Positions 1 to 10,448 of a stretch of DNA of 64,000 bases are shown here, piece after piece. The stretch is taken from NCBI GenBank assembly GCA_040388375.1, contig JAZKBU010000006.1, positions 186,001-250,000 of the forward strand, given 5' to 3'. Source of the stretch: Bacteroidota bacterium (GTDB taxonomy: Bacteria > Bacteroidota > Bacteroidia > UKL13-3). The stretch's first letter is position 1. Each line of letters starts with the position of its first letter. The notes beneath the pieces are model-generated. The model was not told the origin of the DNA, searched no databases, and saw nothing but the letters and a program-made list of their open reading frames with translations. The position numbers and the translations under genes were made by a program.

Positions 1-2538
1 GTTGTCTTTTATTTTTTCCAGCTCCGGGTTTTCAACCTGAAACATGCTTAACTGTATGGTTGGCGATTTTATTTTAACACTAGCTGTACTTCCTATTCCT
101 TCTAATCTGTCTTGCTCTAATTGTTGCAAAATTTCAGCCGCCCTGTTGGTTACTAATTGAGGTATGCCAGCCATTTTTGCTACGTGTATACCAAAACTAT
201 GTTCGCTTCCACCCAATGCCAACTTGCGTAAAAAAATAACTTTCTTGTCTGTTTCTTTTACGGCTATATGGTAATTTTTTATGCCATTGTCATCTTGCTC
301 TAATTGGTTTAACTCGTGGTAATGGGTTGCAAAAAGTGTCTTGGGTTTATAAGGATGTTTGTTTAAATATTCGGCTATAGCCCAGGCTATGGAAACACCA
401 TCATAAGTGGCAGTACCTCTGCCTATTTCATCTAATAATATTAAACTGTTTTTTGAAATATTATTTAATATGCTGGCAGTTTCGGTCATCTCCACCATAA
501 AGGTACTTTCGCCAACACTTAAGTTATCGCTTGCACCTACACGGGTAAATATTTTATCAATTAAACCAATGGTTGCACTGCTGGCCGCTACAAAACAACC
601 CATTTGTGCCATGAGTACTCCCAAAGCAGTTTGACGTAACACGGCTGATTTACCACTCATATTAGGTCCTGTTAAAATAATCATTTGTTGCTTTTGATTA
701 TCTAACGAAAGGTTATTGGCTATATAAGCTTCGCCTACGGGTAATTGTTTTTCGATAACGGGATGGCGTAAATTTACTAAGTTTAATTCGTTGCTATTGT
801 TAAGTTGCGGCCTGCAATAATTGTTTGCTTCGGCTAACTCTGCAAAGGCAAATAAGCAATCTATTTTAGCCAATACGATAGCGTTTTGTTGTATTGGTAA
901 AACGTAATCCTGCAAGGCTGAAATCAAATCGTTATAAAGTCTTTCTTCTATAACGGCTATCTTATCTTCAGCACCTAATATTTTTTCTTCGTATTGTTTT
1001 AACTCTTCTGTTATATAACGCTCGGCATTGGTTAGTGTTTGTTTTCTAATCCAAGTTTCAGGTACTTTATCTTTGTGTACATTGGTTACTTCCATGTAAT
1101 AACCAAACACATTGTTAAACGATATTTTTAAGCTTGTAATACCTGTAGCTTGTTGTTCGCGCGTTTGCATTTGCAACAAATAATCTTTGCCACCAAAGGC
1201 TATAGCGCGTAAGTCGTCTAACTCCTGATTTACGCCTGCATTAATTACATTGCCTTTATTGGCAGCAAGGGGTGCTTCTGCATGGAGCTCTGTATCTAAT
1301 TTATCAATAGCCCATTTGCAATGGTTTATTTGCTCGGCTAATTTTTGTAATAACTTATTGTTTTGCTGTAAGAATAGCTTTTGTAGTGGCTCTAATTGTT
1401 TCAACGAACGGTTGAGTTGTTGCAATTCACGCGGACCAATTCTACGCATAGCCAATTTAGAAACCATACGTTCTAAATCGCCTATTTGTTTTAAAATATC
1501 TATTACCTGAACACGAAAGCTTTTTTGTTGTTTGGCAAAATCTACAATATCTAAACGTTCGTTTATTTGTGCTATATCTTTTAAAGGTAAAACCATCCAG
1601 CGTTTTAGTAAACGTGCTCCCATGGGCGTGACGGTTCTATCCAATATTTGTATCAATGGCACACCATTGTCGTTAGTGCTTTGGACCAACTCTAAATTAC
1701 GAATGGTAAATCTATCCAGCCATACATATTTATCTTCATCTATACGGCTTATGCTTTGTAAATGGCTTATTTGTTCGTGATGTGTTTCAGCTAAATAATG
1801 CAAACAAACGCCCGCTGCAGTAATAGCTATTGGCATTTCCTGTATACCAAAGCCTTTTAAGTTTTGCGTATTGAAATGATTCAATAGTTTTTCGTAGCTA
1901 TACTGGTATTGAAAAATCCATTCGTCTAGTTGATAACTGTAATGCTTTTCACCAAACTTTTGTTTAAAAAACGGAAACTGCTTTTTGGAGATTAATATTT
2001 CTGAAGGTTTAAAACCCTGCACTAATTTATCAATATACTCTAACGAGCCTTGCGAAGCCATAAACTCGCCCGTAGATAAATCTAAAAAAGCAACGCCTGC
2101 TTCTTTCTCACCATCCAGGTGAACAGCACATAAATAATTATTGCTTTTATTGTCAAGTATTTTATCGTTGTAACTAACACCCGGAGTAATGAGCTCGGTA
2201 ACACCTCGCTTCACAATGGTTTTAGTCATTTTAGGATCTTCCAATTGGTCGCAAATAGCTACCCGCTGACCGGCACGTACTAACTTGGGTAAGTAGGTAT
2301 CTAAGGAGTGATGCGGAAAACCTGCTAACTCTATATGTGAAGCTTGACCGTTAGCCCGTTTAGTTAAAACTATGCCTAAAATTTCGGCTGTTTTAACAGC
2401 ATCGCTGCCAAAGGTTTCGTAAAAATCGCCTACACGGAATAACAAAATAGCACCGGGGTACTTTACCTTTATTTGGTTGTACTGCCTCATTAAAGGTGTT
2501 TCGTTATCGGTAGGTTCTGTATTTTGTTTCTTAGCCAT
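1..2538 (-). CDS. mutS: DNA mismatch repair protein MutS (3' end cut by window edge)
   Basis: Mismatch-recognition ATPase of the MutSL repair pathway. I translated this frame myself: 846 codons from ATG at 2538 to base 1 without a stop. The N-terminal mismatch-wedge motif FYE is at residues 39-41 (within VGDFYETFG). The P-loop GPNMSGKS starts at residue 624, and the Walker B/signature LLDEIGRGTATYDG places the catalytic Asp-Glu at about 703-704. The last codons read ...NPELEKIKDN, which is the usual MutS C-terminal region, so only some 20-30 residues should be missing beyond the window. It is transcribed in the same direction as the dcw cluster but separated from ftsZ by a hairpin terminator and about 200 bp, so it is probably an independent unit. 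Confidence 0.97.
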   Translation of the reverse strand, partial: MAKKQNTEPTDNETPLMRQYNQIKVKYPGAILLFRVGDFYETFGSDAVKTAEILGIVLTKRANGQASHIELAGFPHHSLDTYLPKLVRAGQRVAICDQLEDPKMTKTIVKRGVTELITPGVSYNDKILDNKSNNYLCAVHLDGEKEAGVAFLDLSTGEFMASQGSLEYIDKLVQGFKPSEILISKKQFPFFKQKFGEKHYSYQLDEWIFQYQYSYEKLLNHFNTQNLKGFGIQEMPIAITAAGVCLHYLAETHHEQISHLQSISRIDEDKYVWLDRFTIRNLELVQSTNDNGVPLIQILDRTVTPMGARLLKRWMVLPLKDIAQINERLDIVDFAKQQKSFRVQVIDILKQIGDLERMVSKLAMRRIGPRELQQLNRSLKQLEPLQKLFLQQNNKLLQKLAEQINHCKWAIDKLDTELHAEAPLAANKGNVINAGVNQELDDLRAIAFGGKDYLLQMQTREQQATGITSLKISFNNVFGYYMEVTNVHKDKVPETWIRKQTLTNAERYITEELKQYEEKILGAEDKIAVIEERLYNDLISALQDYVLPIQQNAIVLAKIDCLFAFAELAEANNYCRPQLNNSNELNLVNLRHPVIEKQLPVGEAYIANNLSLDNQKQQMIILTGPNMSGKSAVLRQTALGVLMAQMGCFVAASSATIGLIDKIFTRVGASDNLSVGESTFMVEMTETASILNNISKNSLILLDEIGRGTATYDGVSIAWAIAEYLNKHPYKPKTLFATHYHELNQLEQDDNGIKNYHIAVKETDKKVIFLRKLALGGSEHSFGIHVAKMAGIPQLVTNRAAEILQQLEQDRLEGIGSTASVKIKSPTIQLSMFQVENPELEKIKDN

Positions 2539-2680
2539 TTGTTATTCAAGCAATCTTTCCATGCTTTTAAAGTTGCTAAAATAATACCTATTGGCTTTAA
2601 TGTTTTAAGGTGTGTATAAATTAGTTCCAAAGCGCTAACCAGTACTCTTAAATCATTCATTTAAAGCACATTTCTAAACA

Positions 2681-2719
2681 AAAAAGCCACCGTAATATTT
2701 AATTACGATGGCTTTTTTT
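2681..2719. terminator. Rho-independent terminator after ftsZ
   Basis: Hairpin with arms AAAAAGCCA-c-CGTAAT and ATTACG-a-TGGCTTTTT (one C/A mismatch) around a five-base loop. It has A-runs on one side and T-runs on the other, so it could act on either strand. It lies 18 bp downstream of the ftsZ stop and about 140 bp upstream of the mutS start, and is the natural end of the dcw transcript. Confidence 0.8.
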
Positions 2720-2736
2720 CTTTTAAAAACGTTTAT

Positions 2737-4494
2737 CTAGTCAACATTATCGTGTAAAAACGAATTATTGGTTTTTATTTCTGAGCGACCGCTGGCTAAA
2801 TCTTCAAATAAACTCAAGCGGGAAATTTGTTGCTCTGAACTATGTGGCACATCATCCAGTTTTTTATTTCTGCGTTTGTAAGCAGGTTCTTTTTCTAAAT
2901 CACGTAAGCCTTGTGGGTTGCTAATAGTAATATTTAAATTTTTTAATTCTTTTATGCGTTGAATCTGGCGTTCAATTTTTTTGTCTTGCTCATAAAATGA
3001 ATTGTCTGTTTCGCTTTCCTCTTCTGCTTTTATATTGTTTTCTATAGCTGGTATCTCGTTGTTATTTAAAATAGATTGAATTCTGCTTTCTACCATTGGC
3101 TCTTTAACGATTTTAGGCAAATCAAAACTTGCTTCTATTTTATTTTCTGATTCCATAGCAGGGGCTTCTACGTCTAACTCAAAACGCGGTGCTATTTCTT
3201 CTACATTGTTTATTTCTATACTTTCATCTATGCGTAACTCAAAACGAAGTTCTTCATCTATATGGTCTTCTTCTTTTGCTTCCTGTACTTCATCAATTAA
3301 ATTTAATTTAACTGTTGGCTGTACTGCATTTTGAACTGGTGCCACTTCTACCTGATTAACTACTTCGTTGTTTACAGGAGCAACTGGTGTCGGTACTGTT
3401 TTTACCACCTGTATCACTTCGGGAGCAACATTAATGGGCGTATTTACTATTGGGCTTACTTCTACTTTGTTTTCGGGTTGAAAATCAGGAGCAGTTGAAC
3501 CAATAATAATTTTGTTTTCGCGTGGTTTGCTATCAAAACCTGTAGCAATTAAAGTAACGGAAATTTTATCACCTATCGTTTCATCGAAACTGGTACCAAA
3601 AATCATTTCGGCTGTTAAACCACTTTCGTTTTGTATGTATGATGAAATTTGTTCTAACTCTTCCATCAATACTTCTTGTGAACCTGAAGTAATGTTTAAT
3701 AAAATATTTTTAGCACCCAGTATCTGGTTATCATTTAACAATGGAGAAGCCAATGCGGCTTTTACTGCATTAATAGCTCTCTCTGGCCCTTCGGCCATAG
3801 CGCTACCCATTAAAGCTACACCGCTTGATTTCATTACTGTTTTCACATCTTCGAAATCAACATTGATATAGCCAGGATGTGTAATGATTTCGGCAATACC
3901 TTTGGCTGCTGTCGTTAATATATTATTGGCATGACCAAATGCTTCACGCAGGGCTAAATTGCCATACATTTCTTTTATTTTATCGTTGCTTATAATAAGC
4001 AAACAATCAACGGAGCGTTTTAAATTTTCTAGTCCTTCGTCAGCAAATGTTTTTCTGCGTTTGCCTTCAAAGTTAAATGGAGTAGTAACTATACCAACTG
4101 TTAAAATATCCATTTCCTTGGCTGTTTTGGCTATAATCGGTGCAGCTCCTGTTCCGGTTCCACCACCCATACCTGCAGTAATAAATAACATTTTGGTATT
4201 TACACCCAGCATCTCAATAATATCCTCAATGGCTTCCATAGCGGCTTTTTTACCTACTTCAGGATTAGCTCCGGCTCCTAAACCTTGTGTAAGGCTGGCT
4301 CCTAACTGAATTTTATTGGTAATAGCACTTGCTTCCAAAGCTTGCACATCAGTATTGCAAATAATAAAATCTACGCCTTTAATGCCTTGGTCATGCATGT
4401 GGTTAACTGCATTACCTCCGCCTCCACCAACACCAATTACTTTAATGATTGATGATTTTTCTTTAGGCAAATTAAATTTCAATTTTGTTTCCAT
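2737..4494 (-). CDS. ftsZ: Cell division protein FtsZ
   Basis: Tubulin-like GTPase that polymerises into the cytokinetic Z-ring. The 585-aa product carries the tubulin signature GGGTGTGA at residues 110-117 and the T7 synergy loop NVDFEDV at 211-217. The globular core ends near residue 330. It is followed by a long Pro/Glu/Val-rich, probably disordered linker, a short charged coil near 500-520, and a conserved-looking tail patch PAYKRR at 537-542. At 585 aa it is much longer than E. coli FtsZ (383 aa); long linkers are usual in Bacteroidota. It is the last gene of the dcw cluster, 95 bp after ftsA. The ATG at 4494 starts METKLKFNLP, a plausible native start. Confidence 0.98.
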   Translation of the reverse strand: METKLKFNLPKEKSSIIKVIGVGGGGGNAVNHMHDQGIKGVDFIICNTDVQALEASAITNKIQLGASLTQGLGAGANPEVGKKAAMEAIEDIIEMLGVNTKMLFITAGMGGGTGTGAAPIIAKTAKEMDILTVGIVTTPFNFEGKRRKTFADEGLENLKRSVDCLLIISNDKIKEMYGNLALREAFGHANNILTTAAKGIAEIITHPGYINVDFEDVKTVMKSSGVALMGSAMAEGPERAINAVKAALASPLLNDNQILGAKNILLNITSGSQEVLMEELEQISSYIQNESGLTAEMIFGTSFDETIGDKISVTLIATGFDSKPRENKIIIGSTAPDFQPENKVEVSPIVNTPINVAPEVIQVVKTVPTPVAPVNNEVVNQVEVAPVQNAVQPTVKLNLIDEVQEAKEEDHIDEELRFELRIDESIEINNVEEIAPRFELDVEAPAMESENKIEASFDLPKIVKEPMVESRIQSILNNNEIPAIENNIKAEEESETDNSFYEQDKKIERQIQRIKELKNLNITISNPQGLRDLEKEPAYKRRNKKLDDVPHSSEQQISRLSLFEDLASGRSEIKTNNSFLHDNVD

Positions 4495-4589
4495 GGTATT
4501 GTTGTTTTAGCTAAAACTATAAACGTTTTAACTGTTTGTTCTTATATTGTTTTTAATAATCATGATTTGTTTTTGAGTAATGTTATTAC

Positions 4590-5912
4590 TTAAAAATCTT
4601 TCATATCATCATCATTAAACATCCAACTGTTATACTTTTGAATTAATCCTTTTATTAAATTTTTTCCTGCTTTAGGTTCTTTCTTCGCATTACTGTCTTC
4701 TTCCGGTTTTATAATTTCGTTCAGGTCTATATTCTCAAAACCTTTTATAACTAAACCAACAGCCGTTGCATACATCGGGCTTTTTATATCTTCAATATGG
4801 GTTTTACCTAAATGTTCGTTGGCGTAACCTATACGTGCATCCATACCTGTAACAAATTCAACCAACATGGTTAAATGTTTTAGTTGTGAACCACCGCCTG
4901 TAATAACGATACCTGCATTTAATTTTTTCTCTAAGCCTGATGATTTTATTTCATATAAAACTGACTCAAATATTTCTTCAACACGTGCCTGGATAACCAA
5001 TGCTAAGTTTTTGATAGAAACTTCTTTTGGAGAACGACCTCTGAAACTTGGTATGGTTACTATTTCGTTTTCTTTGTTTTCTTCGGCTAAGGCTGAACCA
5101 AATTTGGTTTTTAACAATTCGGCCTGGTTACGTAATACCTGACAACCTTCGGTTATATCTTCGGTAATAATATTGCCACCAAATGGTATAACTGCTGTAT
5201 GGCGAATAATACCATTTTTAAAAATAGCTACATCGGTAGTTCCACCGCCTATATCAACTAAACATACACCTGCTTCCAATTCTTCATCGGCCAATACTGC
5301 ATCGGCTGACGAAAGCGGCTCTAATATTAAACCTGCTACATCAAGGTTGGCACGTTTTACTGATTTGTGTATATTTTTTATGGCTTCTATATGGCCTGTT
5401 ATAATGTGGAAATTGCTTGATAAACGAATACCTGTCATGCCTACAGGATCGGTTACATCAACAATTTCGTCAACTGAAAACTCTTGCGGTAAAACGTGTA
5501 TTATTTTATCACCGGGAGCTAAAGCTAAATTATGAGTATCTTTTATTAAGCGCTCTACATCTTCTCTGCTTATTTCATCTTCGGTATTAATGCGGCTTAT
5601 ACTGTTGCGGTGTTGTAAACTTTTTATGTGTTGACCGGCTATACCTACATGCACTGAAGCAATTTCGATACGGCTGATTTTTGAATTGGGATTTTTGCTT
5701 ACGCTTTCTTTCGCCTTTTCTATAGCCTCGTTAATGGCTTTAACTGTTTTGTCTATATTTCTTACTTCGCCTCTTATAACGCCTAAACTCTCAGCCTTTC
5801 CCATGCCAAGAATATCAATTTTACCATGTTCGTTTTTTGTACCAACAATAGCACAAACCTTTGTGGTTCCAATATCTAAGCCTACTACTACTTTTAATTC
5901 TTGCGTATGCAT
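4590..5912 (-). CDS. ftsA: Cell division protein FtsA
   Basis: Actin-fold ATPase that tethers FtsZ to the membrane. The 440-aa protein has the phosphate-1 motif GLDIGTTK at residues 11-18 and the phosphate-2 motif DIGGGTTD at 220-227. The GIVITGGGSQL adenosine motif lies in the C-terminal third. The last ~25 residues (KNLIKGLIQKYNSWMF region) look like the amphipathic membrane-targeting helix typical of FtsA. It sits between ftsQ (31 bp upstream) and ftsZ, the canonical order. Confidence 0.97.
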   Translation of the reverse strand: MHTQELKVVVGLDIGTTKVCAIVGTKNEHGKIDILGMGKAESLGVIRGEVRNIDKTVKAINEAIEKAKESVSKNPNSKISRIEIASVHVGIAGQHIKSLQHRNSISRINTEDEISREDVERLIKDTHNLALAPGDKIIHVLPQEFSVDEIVDVTDPVGMTGIRLSSNFHIITGHIEAIKNIHKSVKRANLDVAGLILEPLSSADAVLADEELEAGVCLVDIGGGTTDVAIFKNGIIRHTAVIPFGGNIITEDITEGCQVLRNQAELLKTKFGSALAEENKENEIVTIPSFRGRSPKEVSIKNLALVIQARVEEIFESVLYEIKSSGLEKKLNAGIVITGGGSQLKHLTMLVEFVTGMDARIGYANEHLGKTHIEDIKSPMYATAVGLVIKGFENIDLNEIIKPEEDSNAKKEPKAGKNLIKGLIQKYNSWMFNDDDMKDF

Positions 5913-5943
5913 TTATTTAATTTCTTGTTAAAATTTCTTCTAT

Positions 5944-6732
5944 TTATTTACAAACAATTTGCTTGTCAAATCTTACATCAATGCTTTTGTACTTATTCCA
6001 TCCAACTCTGCTAAGTCCTTCTTTATAAAACACAAACAACTTTTCAAACTTGTTTTCTATGTCGTTGGCATCGCCAAAAATAATTTGATGATTGCCTACT
6101 TTGGGGATTATAATAAACTCATTATCCCTTGTTACAAATATCTGTTCAATTTGAGCTTTCCAAAATGGTTTTTTATCAACATATGTGGCAATCTTATATA
6201 GTTCTTTAGCTACAAAACTATACACCGTATCGTTTGGGCTAAACCGTTCAAAAATGTTTCCGTTTGCTATTGGAACATGGGCTGTATAATTACCCGAAAG
6301 CGAGAATTTCACTCCTGCTTTATCCATGTAATAACTAACGCCATTGTACCTATATAAACGCAATATTGGTTCACGCTGTTTAATTTTTATATAAATATTT
6401 CCCATTAAATCATTGTAAACCTTGGCTTCGCTTAATTGGTTTTGCTTAATCAATTTGCTCTCTAAACGGGTGGTATTGATATCTGTTACGTTTAAACCAA
6501 TGATGCTTTTTTCATTGCCATCTGACCTGATGGCTTCTATTACTTTTTTCCTATTGAAAAACTCCAGGTTTTCGGGAAATATCTGCACAATGAGTTTAAT
6601 GGCTTTTACTTCTCTTTCTTGTTGATTGGTATAAACCAGCGCAAATAACAAAGCCGCAGCCAACACTACCCATAGGGTAATGATTGCTATTTTTTTTATG
6701 ACAGCTTTTGTTTTATCGCTTAAAAATTTCAT
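5944..6732 (-). CDS. ftsQ: Cell division protein FtsQ
   Basis: Bitopic divisome protein of the FtsQLB subcomplex. The 262-aa product has a short basic cytoplasmic tail, one transmembrane helix at about residues 12-33 and an extracytoplasmic POTRA-like region (conserved segments KVIEAIRSDG and AKVYNDLMGNIYIKIKQREP). Sequence conservation of FtsQ is low, so the call leans on topology and on position between murC (4 bp upstream) and ftsA. Confidence 0.9.
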   Translation of the reverse strand: MKFLSDKTKAVIKKIAIITLWVVLAAALLFALVYTNQQEREVKAIKLIVQIFPENLEFFNRKKVIEAIRSDGNEKSIIGLNVTDINTTRLESKLIKQNQLSEAKVYNDLMGNIYIKIKQREPILRLYRYNGVSYYMDKAGVKFSLSGNYTAHVPIANGNIFERFSPNDTVYSFVAKELYKIATYVDKKPFWKAQIEQIFVTRDNEFIIIPKVGNHQIIFGDANDIENKFEKLFVFYKEGLSRVGWNKYKSIDVRFDKQIVCK

Positions 6733-6736
6733 TTAA

Positions 6737-8113
6737 TTATTTCTGTAATATTTGTTTAACAGGCTCTACCAATAAATCTATATCGCCTGCTCCTAATGTT
6801 AAGAACACTTTTGGTTGTGTGTTTTTAATGGCATCTAATAATTCAGCACGTTCTACCAAATGCTTCTTGTTGGTCATTTTATCAAAAATAATTTTAGAGG
6901 TAACACCTGGTATTGGCAATTCTCTTGCCGGGTATATATCCAGCAAATAGGCTTCATCGGCTAATGATAAACTCTCTGCAAATCCATCCACAAAATCGCG
7001 GGTACGGGTAAACAAATGGGGTTGAAACACAACTACTATTTCATTTTGCGGAAACATGTTTTTTACAGATGAAATAATAGCTCTTAACTCTTCAGGATGG
7101 TGTGCGTAATCATCGATAAATATTTGATTGGTATTTTTGATAATGTATTCAAACCTGCGTTTAACTCCTTTAAAATTTAGCAAAGCGGAGCGTAATTCCT
7201 CTTCGGTAACACCGCTTAAAAGACAAGCTGCTGATGCCGCTACTGCATTTTCTACATTATGTAAACCGGGAATACCTAATTGTAAATTAGCAATGGTATT
7301 GCCTTTAAACACTAAATCGAAAGTATAATCGCCATTATTAATGTTTATGTTTTTAGCATATACATCGGCTTCGGAATGGATTGAATAGGTAAGGTAGTTA
7401 ACACTTAACTCTTTTATTAAATCCAACTCCTTTTTTATAATAAGCACCCCGCCTTCAACCAATCTGTTGCTATAAGCTAAGAATGATTTTTTCAACTCAT
7501 TGTGCTCGCCATAAATATCTAAATGGTCGGCATCGGTTGAGGTAATAATACCAATGGTTGGATGTAAGGTAAGGAATGACCTGTCAAACTCATCGGCTTC
7601 CACCACCATAATATTATCTGCCAATGTTGTTTTGGACAATAACAAATTGGTGTGGTAGTTGGTTGAAATACCACCTAAAAAGGCATTGCAATCAACGGTA
7701 CTTTGTTTAAGTATATGTGCCAGTAAGGTTGATGTGGTTGTTTTACCATGTGTACCTGCGACACCAATGGTTTTATGTGTTTCGCTTATAATGCCTAGTA
7801 CTTGTGAACGTTTAAGTATAGTAAAACCATTGTCTTTTAAATAAGCCCATTCTTTATGGTCTTTGGGAATAGCGGGTGTTAAAACTACCAAGCAAGTATC
7901 GGTTGATAGTTGATAGTCTTTTATAATAATATCACCTAAATCTTCAAAATGAATATGAATTCCTTCTTTGATTAATTCGTTGGTTAAAGCGGTAGGTGTT
8001 TTATCGTACCCCATTACTTTAATCCCTAAATGATTAAAATAACGTGCAATAGCACTCATGCCAATGCCGCCAATACCCAAAAAGTAAGCTGTTTTTACTT
8101 GTGCTAAATTCAT
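6737..8113 (-). CDS. murC: UDP-N-acetylmuramate--L-alanine ligase MurC
   Basis: Adds L-alanine to UDP-MurNAc, the first amino acid of the peptidoglycan stem peptide; ATP-dependent and cytoplasmic. The 458-aa protein has an N-terminal Rossmann-like UDP-binding motif GIGGIGMSAIA near residues 13-23, the Mur ligase P-loop GTHGKTT at 120-126 and the central VEADEFDRS motif. The C-terminal domain contains IDDYAHHP. It starts 6 bp after murG ends and stops 4 bp before ftsQ, consistent with cotranscription. Confidence 0.98.
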   Translation of the reverse strand: MNLAQVKTAYFLGIGGIGMSAIARYFNHLGIKVMGYDKTPTALTNELIKEGIHIHFEDLGDIIIKDYQLSTDTCLVVLTPAIPKDHKEWAYLKDNGFTILKRSQVLGIISETHKTIGVAGTHGKTTTSTLLAHILKQSTVDCNAFLGGISTNYHTNLLLSKTTLADNIMVVEADEFDRSFLTLHPTIGIITSTDADHLDIYGEHNELKKSFLAYSNRLVEGGVLIIKKELDLIKELSVNYLTYSIHSEADVYAKNININNGDYTFDLVFKGNTIANLQLGIPGLHNVENAVAASAACLLSGVTEEELRSALLNFKGVKRRFEYIIKNTNQIFIDDYAHHPEELRAIISSVKNMFPQNEIVVVFQPHLFTRTRDFVDGFAESLSLADEAYLLDIYPARELPIPGVTSKIIFDKMTNKKHLVERAELLDAIKNTQPKVFLTLGAGDIDLLVEPVKQILQK

Positions 8114-8119
8114 GTTTAC

Positions 8120-9217
8120 TTATTTTTTAATCATTTGTACTATTTCGTCCACTATTAATTCGGCTGCATTTGGAATAACAAAAGTGCTTATGTTTTTTAC
8201 TAGATCTGCTTGCTTGTTTGAATCGTTTATAAGACTTAGTGTTTCTGTAATTAATTGTTTTCTGGCGTCTATGTCCTTTACCAAAACTGCTGCGTTTTTA
8301 TTGACCAAAGCCATCGCATTTTTTGTTTGGTGGTCCTCGGCCACATTTGGCGATGGCACCAAAATAACGGGCTTGGCTACTTGCGCCAACTCTGCAATTG
8401 ACAATGCGCCAGCTCTTGAAATAACTATATCGGCAGCAGCATAAGCTAAATCCATTTCATAAATGAATTGTTGTACATTGAATGTTACCCCTGAAATTGA
8501 TTCTGCTTTGGTAAAGCTTTTACCTGTTTGCCAAATTAAATTGATATTGGCTTCTTTTAGCTTTTCTATTCCTTCAAAAATACTTTCGTTGATGGTTCTA
8601 GCTCCTAAACTTCCACCTATTACCAATACTGTTTTTTTTGTTGTATCTAACTTAAAAAAGTCAATGGCTTGTGCTCTTTTATTGGATACATCCAATAAAT
8701 CTTGACGAATAGGATTACCTGTTTTTATTAATTTATTGGCAGGGAAAAATTTGTCCATATTATCATAAGCCACACAAATTTTCCGTACCCTGTCTTTTAA
8801 AATTTTATTGGTAATACCTGCATATGAATTTTGTTCATGAATGAGGGTAGGTAAGTTTTTAATTGTAGCTGCATATAACATAGCACTACTGGCAAAACCC
8901 CCAAAACCAATCACGGCATCTGGTTTAAACTTTCTTATAATACTTAGCGACTTCCATAAACTCGATACCACTTTAAATGGAAACAATATATTTTTATAGG
9001 TTATTCTTCTTTGTAAACCACTTATCCAAAGTCCTTCTATTTTATAACCGGCTTTTGGCACTTTTTCCATTTCCATTCTATCGCTGGCACCCACAAATAA
9101 AAACTCCACTTCGTGGTTTAGTCTTTTTTCTAATGCTTGCGCAACGGCTATGGCAGGGTATATATGACCTCCTGTTCCTCCTGCACTTATAATAATTTTT
9201 AATTTATTTCCCATCAT
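8120..9217 (-). CDS. murG: MurG, lipid II-forming N-acetylglucosaminyltransferase
   Basis: GT28 enzyme that transfers GlcNAc from UDP-GlcNAc to lipid I at the inner face of the membrane. The 365-aa protein has the N-terminal glycine-rich loop GGTGGH at residues 13-18, a second glycine motif GFGGFASS near 105-111 and the C-terminal donor-site region SRAGALSIAELAQ ... VPSPNVAEDHQTKNA. The gene begins with tandem ATG codons (Met-Met-Gly), so the start is uncertain by one residue. It lies between ftsW (20 bp upstream) and murC. Confidence 0.98.
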   Translation of the reverse strand: MMGNKLKIIISAGGTGGHIYPAIAVAQALEKRLNHEVEFLFVGASDRMEMEKVPKAGYKIEGLWISGLQRRITYKNILFPFKVVSSLWKSLSIIRKFKPDAVIGFGGFASSAMLYAATIKNLPTLIHEQNSYAGITNKILKDRVRKICVAYDNMDKFFPANKLIKTGNPIRQDLLDVSNKRAQAIDFFKLDTTKKTVLVIGGSLGARTINESIFEGIEKLKEANINLIWQTGKSFTKAESISGVTFNVQQFIYEMDLAYAAADIVISRAGALSIAELAQVAKPVILVPSPNVAEDHQTKNAMALVNKNAAVLVKDIDARKQLITETLSLINDSNKQADLVKNISTFVIPNAAELIVDEIVQMIKK

Positions 9218-9237
9218 GTACTGAATCGTTTCTATGA

Positions 9238-10437
9238 TTATGTAGTAATAAAATTATTGTTTTTCGAATCTGTTTGTTCGTTCTTTTCTTCTATGTTTTC
9301 TGCTTCAATATGCCTGCTTACACTCATAATTAAACCCAGTGTAGTAAAGGTAAATAACAAGGATGTTCCTCCTTTACTTACTAAAGGAAGTGTTAAACCT
9401 GTAACGGGAAATAAATTTACCGCTACAGCCATATTGATGAGTGCTTGTAATACGAGTTGGAATGTTAAACCAACAGCAATGAGTGCTCCAAAAGCCTTGG
9501 GCGCCTTTTGAATAATATTGACTGTCCTGTACATAAACCACAGGTAAAGCAACAGCATGACTATACCTAAAATTAGTCCATACTCTTCTATAATAATGGC
9601 ATAAATAAAATCGGCATAAGCTTCGGGTAAAAAGTTTCTTTCGCTACTTTGCCCCGGGCCTTTGCCAAATATACCGCCTGTGGCTATAGCCATTTTAGCA
9701 TGATCAACCTGTAAGGTATTATCTTCTTTATCAATTGGTGGATTTACAAAACTATGTATACGGGCTTGCCAGGTATCCATCCTGCCCATTTTTGAGAGTA
9801 TTTCGGTAGGTGCAAAATAGAGTGTAAAGCCAAATACCAAGCCTACAAATGCATAAACTGCACCAATAGCTAATAAGTGTTTTACTTTTACTCTGCCTAA
9901 AAACATAACCAAAAAGCAGGTGGTAAATAGAATGGCTGCTGTACTTAAATTATCTTTACCAATAAGCAAACAGGTAATTGTTATATGCCCTAATAATGGT
10001 AAAATTACTTTCTTAAAATTATCTAATTCGTCTTTGTGTTTCGCCAAGGTTCGAATGGTATATAAAAGGATAGCTACTTTGGAAAAATCGGATGATTGAA
10101 AAGTAAATACACCAAATGACAACCACCTTTTAGCGCCATTAATGGTAACACCAAATAACAATGTGGCAATGAGTAATGCATAGGATATATAAAGTAAGAA
10201 CCTTGCTATACCCATAAAATTTTTATAATGTATGGTATGTATGTAAAGCATAATAGCAAAACCAATTGCTATATAAAAACCATGTTGAAAAAGATAAAAC
10301 ATGGCACTGCTTTTATTTTTATAAGCCAACCAACTTACAGAGCTGTATACAGCCAATAATCCCCATAATGATAATATGAGGATAATGAACCACATGGCTT
10401 TGTCGCCTTTGGGTTTAAGAAATTGTGCTAAATCCAT
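9238..10437 (-). CDS. ftsW: Septal peptidoglycan polymerase FtsW (SEDS family)
   Basis: SEDS-family glycan polymerase that works with FtsI at the septum. The 399-aa protein is strongly hydrophobic, with about ten predicted transmembrane segments. SEDS hallmarks visible are NGAKRWL after the first helices, the loop ATGGIFGKGPGQS with downstream LPEAYADFIYAIIIEE, and the C-terminal FPVTGLTLPLVSKGGTS motif. A 68-bp gap holding an inverted repeat separates it from murD upstream. Confidence 0.97.
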   Translation of the reverse strand: MDLAQFLKPKGDKAMWFIILILSLWGLLAVYSSVSWLAYKNKSSAMFYLFQHGFYIAIGFAIMLYIHTIHYKNFMGIARFLLYISYALLIATLLFGVTINGAKRWLSFGVFTFQSSDFSKVAILLYTIRTLAKHKDELDNFKKVILPLLGHITITCLLIGKDNLSTAAILFTTCFLVMFLGRVKVKHLLAIGAVYAFVGLVFGFTLYFAPTEILSKMGRMDTWQARIHSFVNPPIDKEDNTLQVDHAKMAIATGGIFGKGPGQSSERNFLPEAYADFIYAIIIEEYGLILGIVMLLLYLWFMYRTVNIIQKAPKAFGALIAVGLTFQLVLQALINMAVAVNLFPVTGLTLPLVSKGGTSLLFTFTTLGLIMSVSRHIEAENIEEKNEQTDSKNNNFITT

Positions 10438-10448
10438 GGTGTGTTTTT

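Noticed and set aside
407-4510. Plus-strand ORFs opposite mutS and ftsZ
   Set aside because: They are antisense shadows of well-supported minus-strand genes and lack family features.
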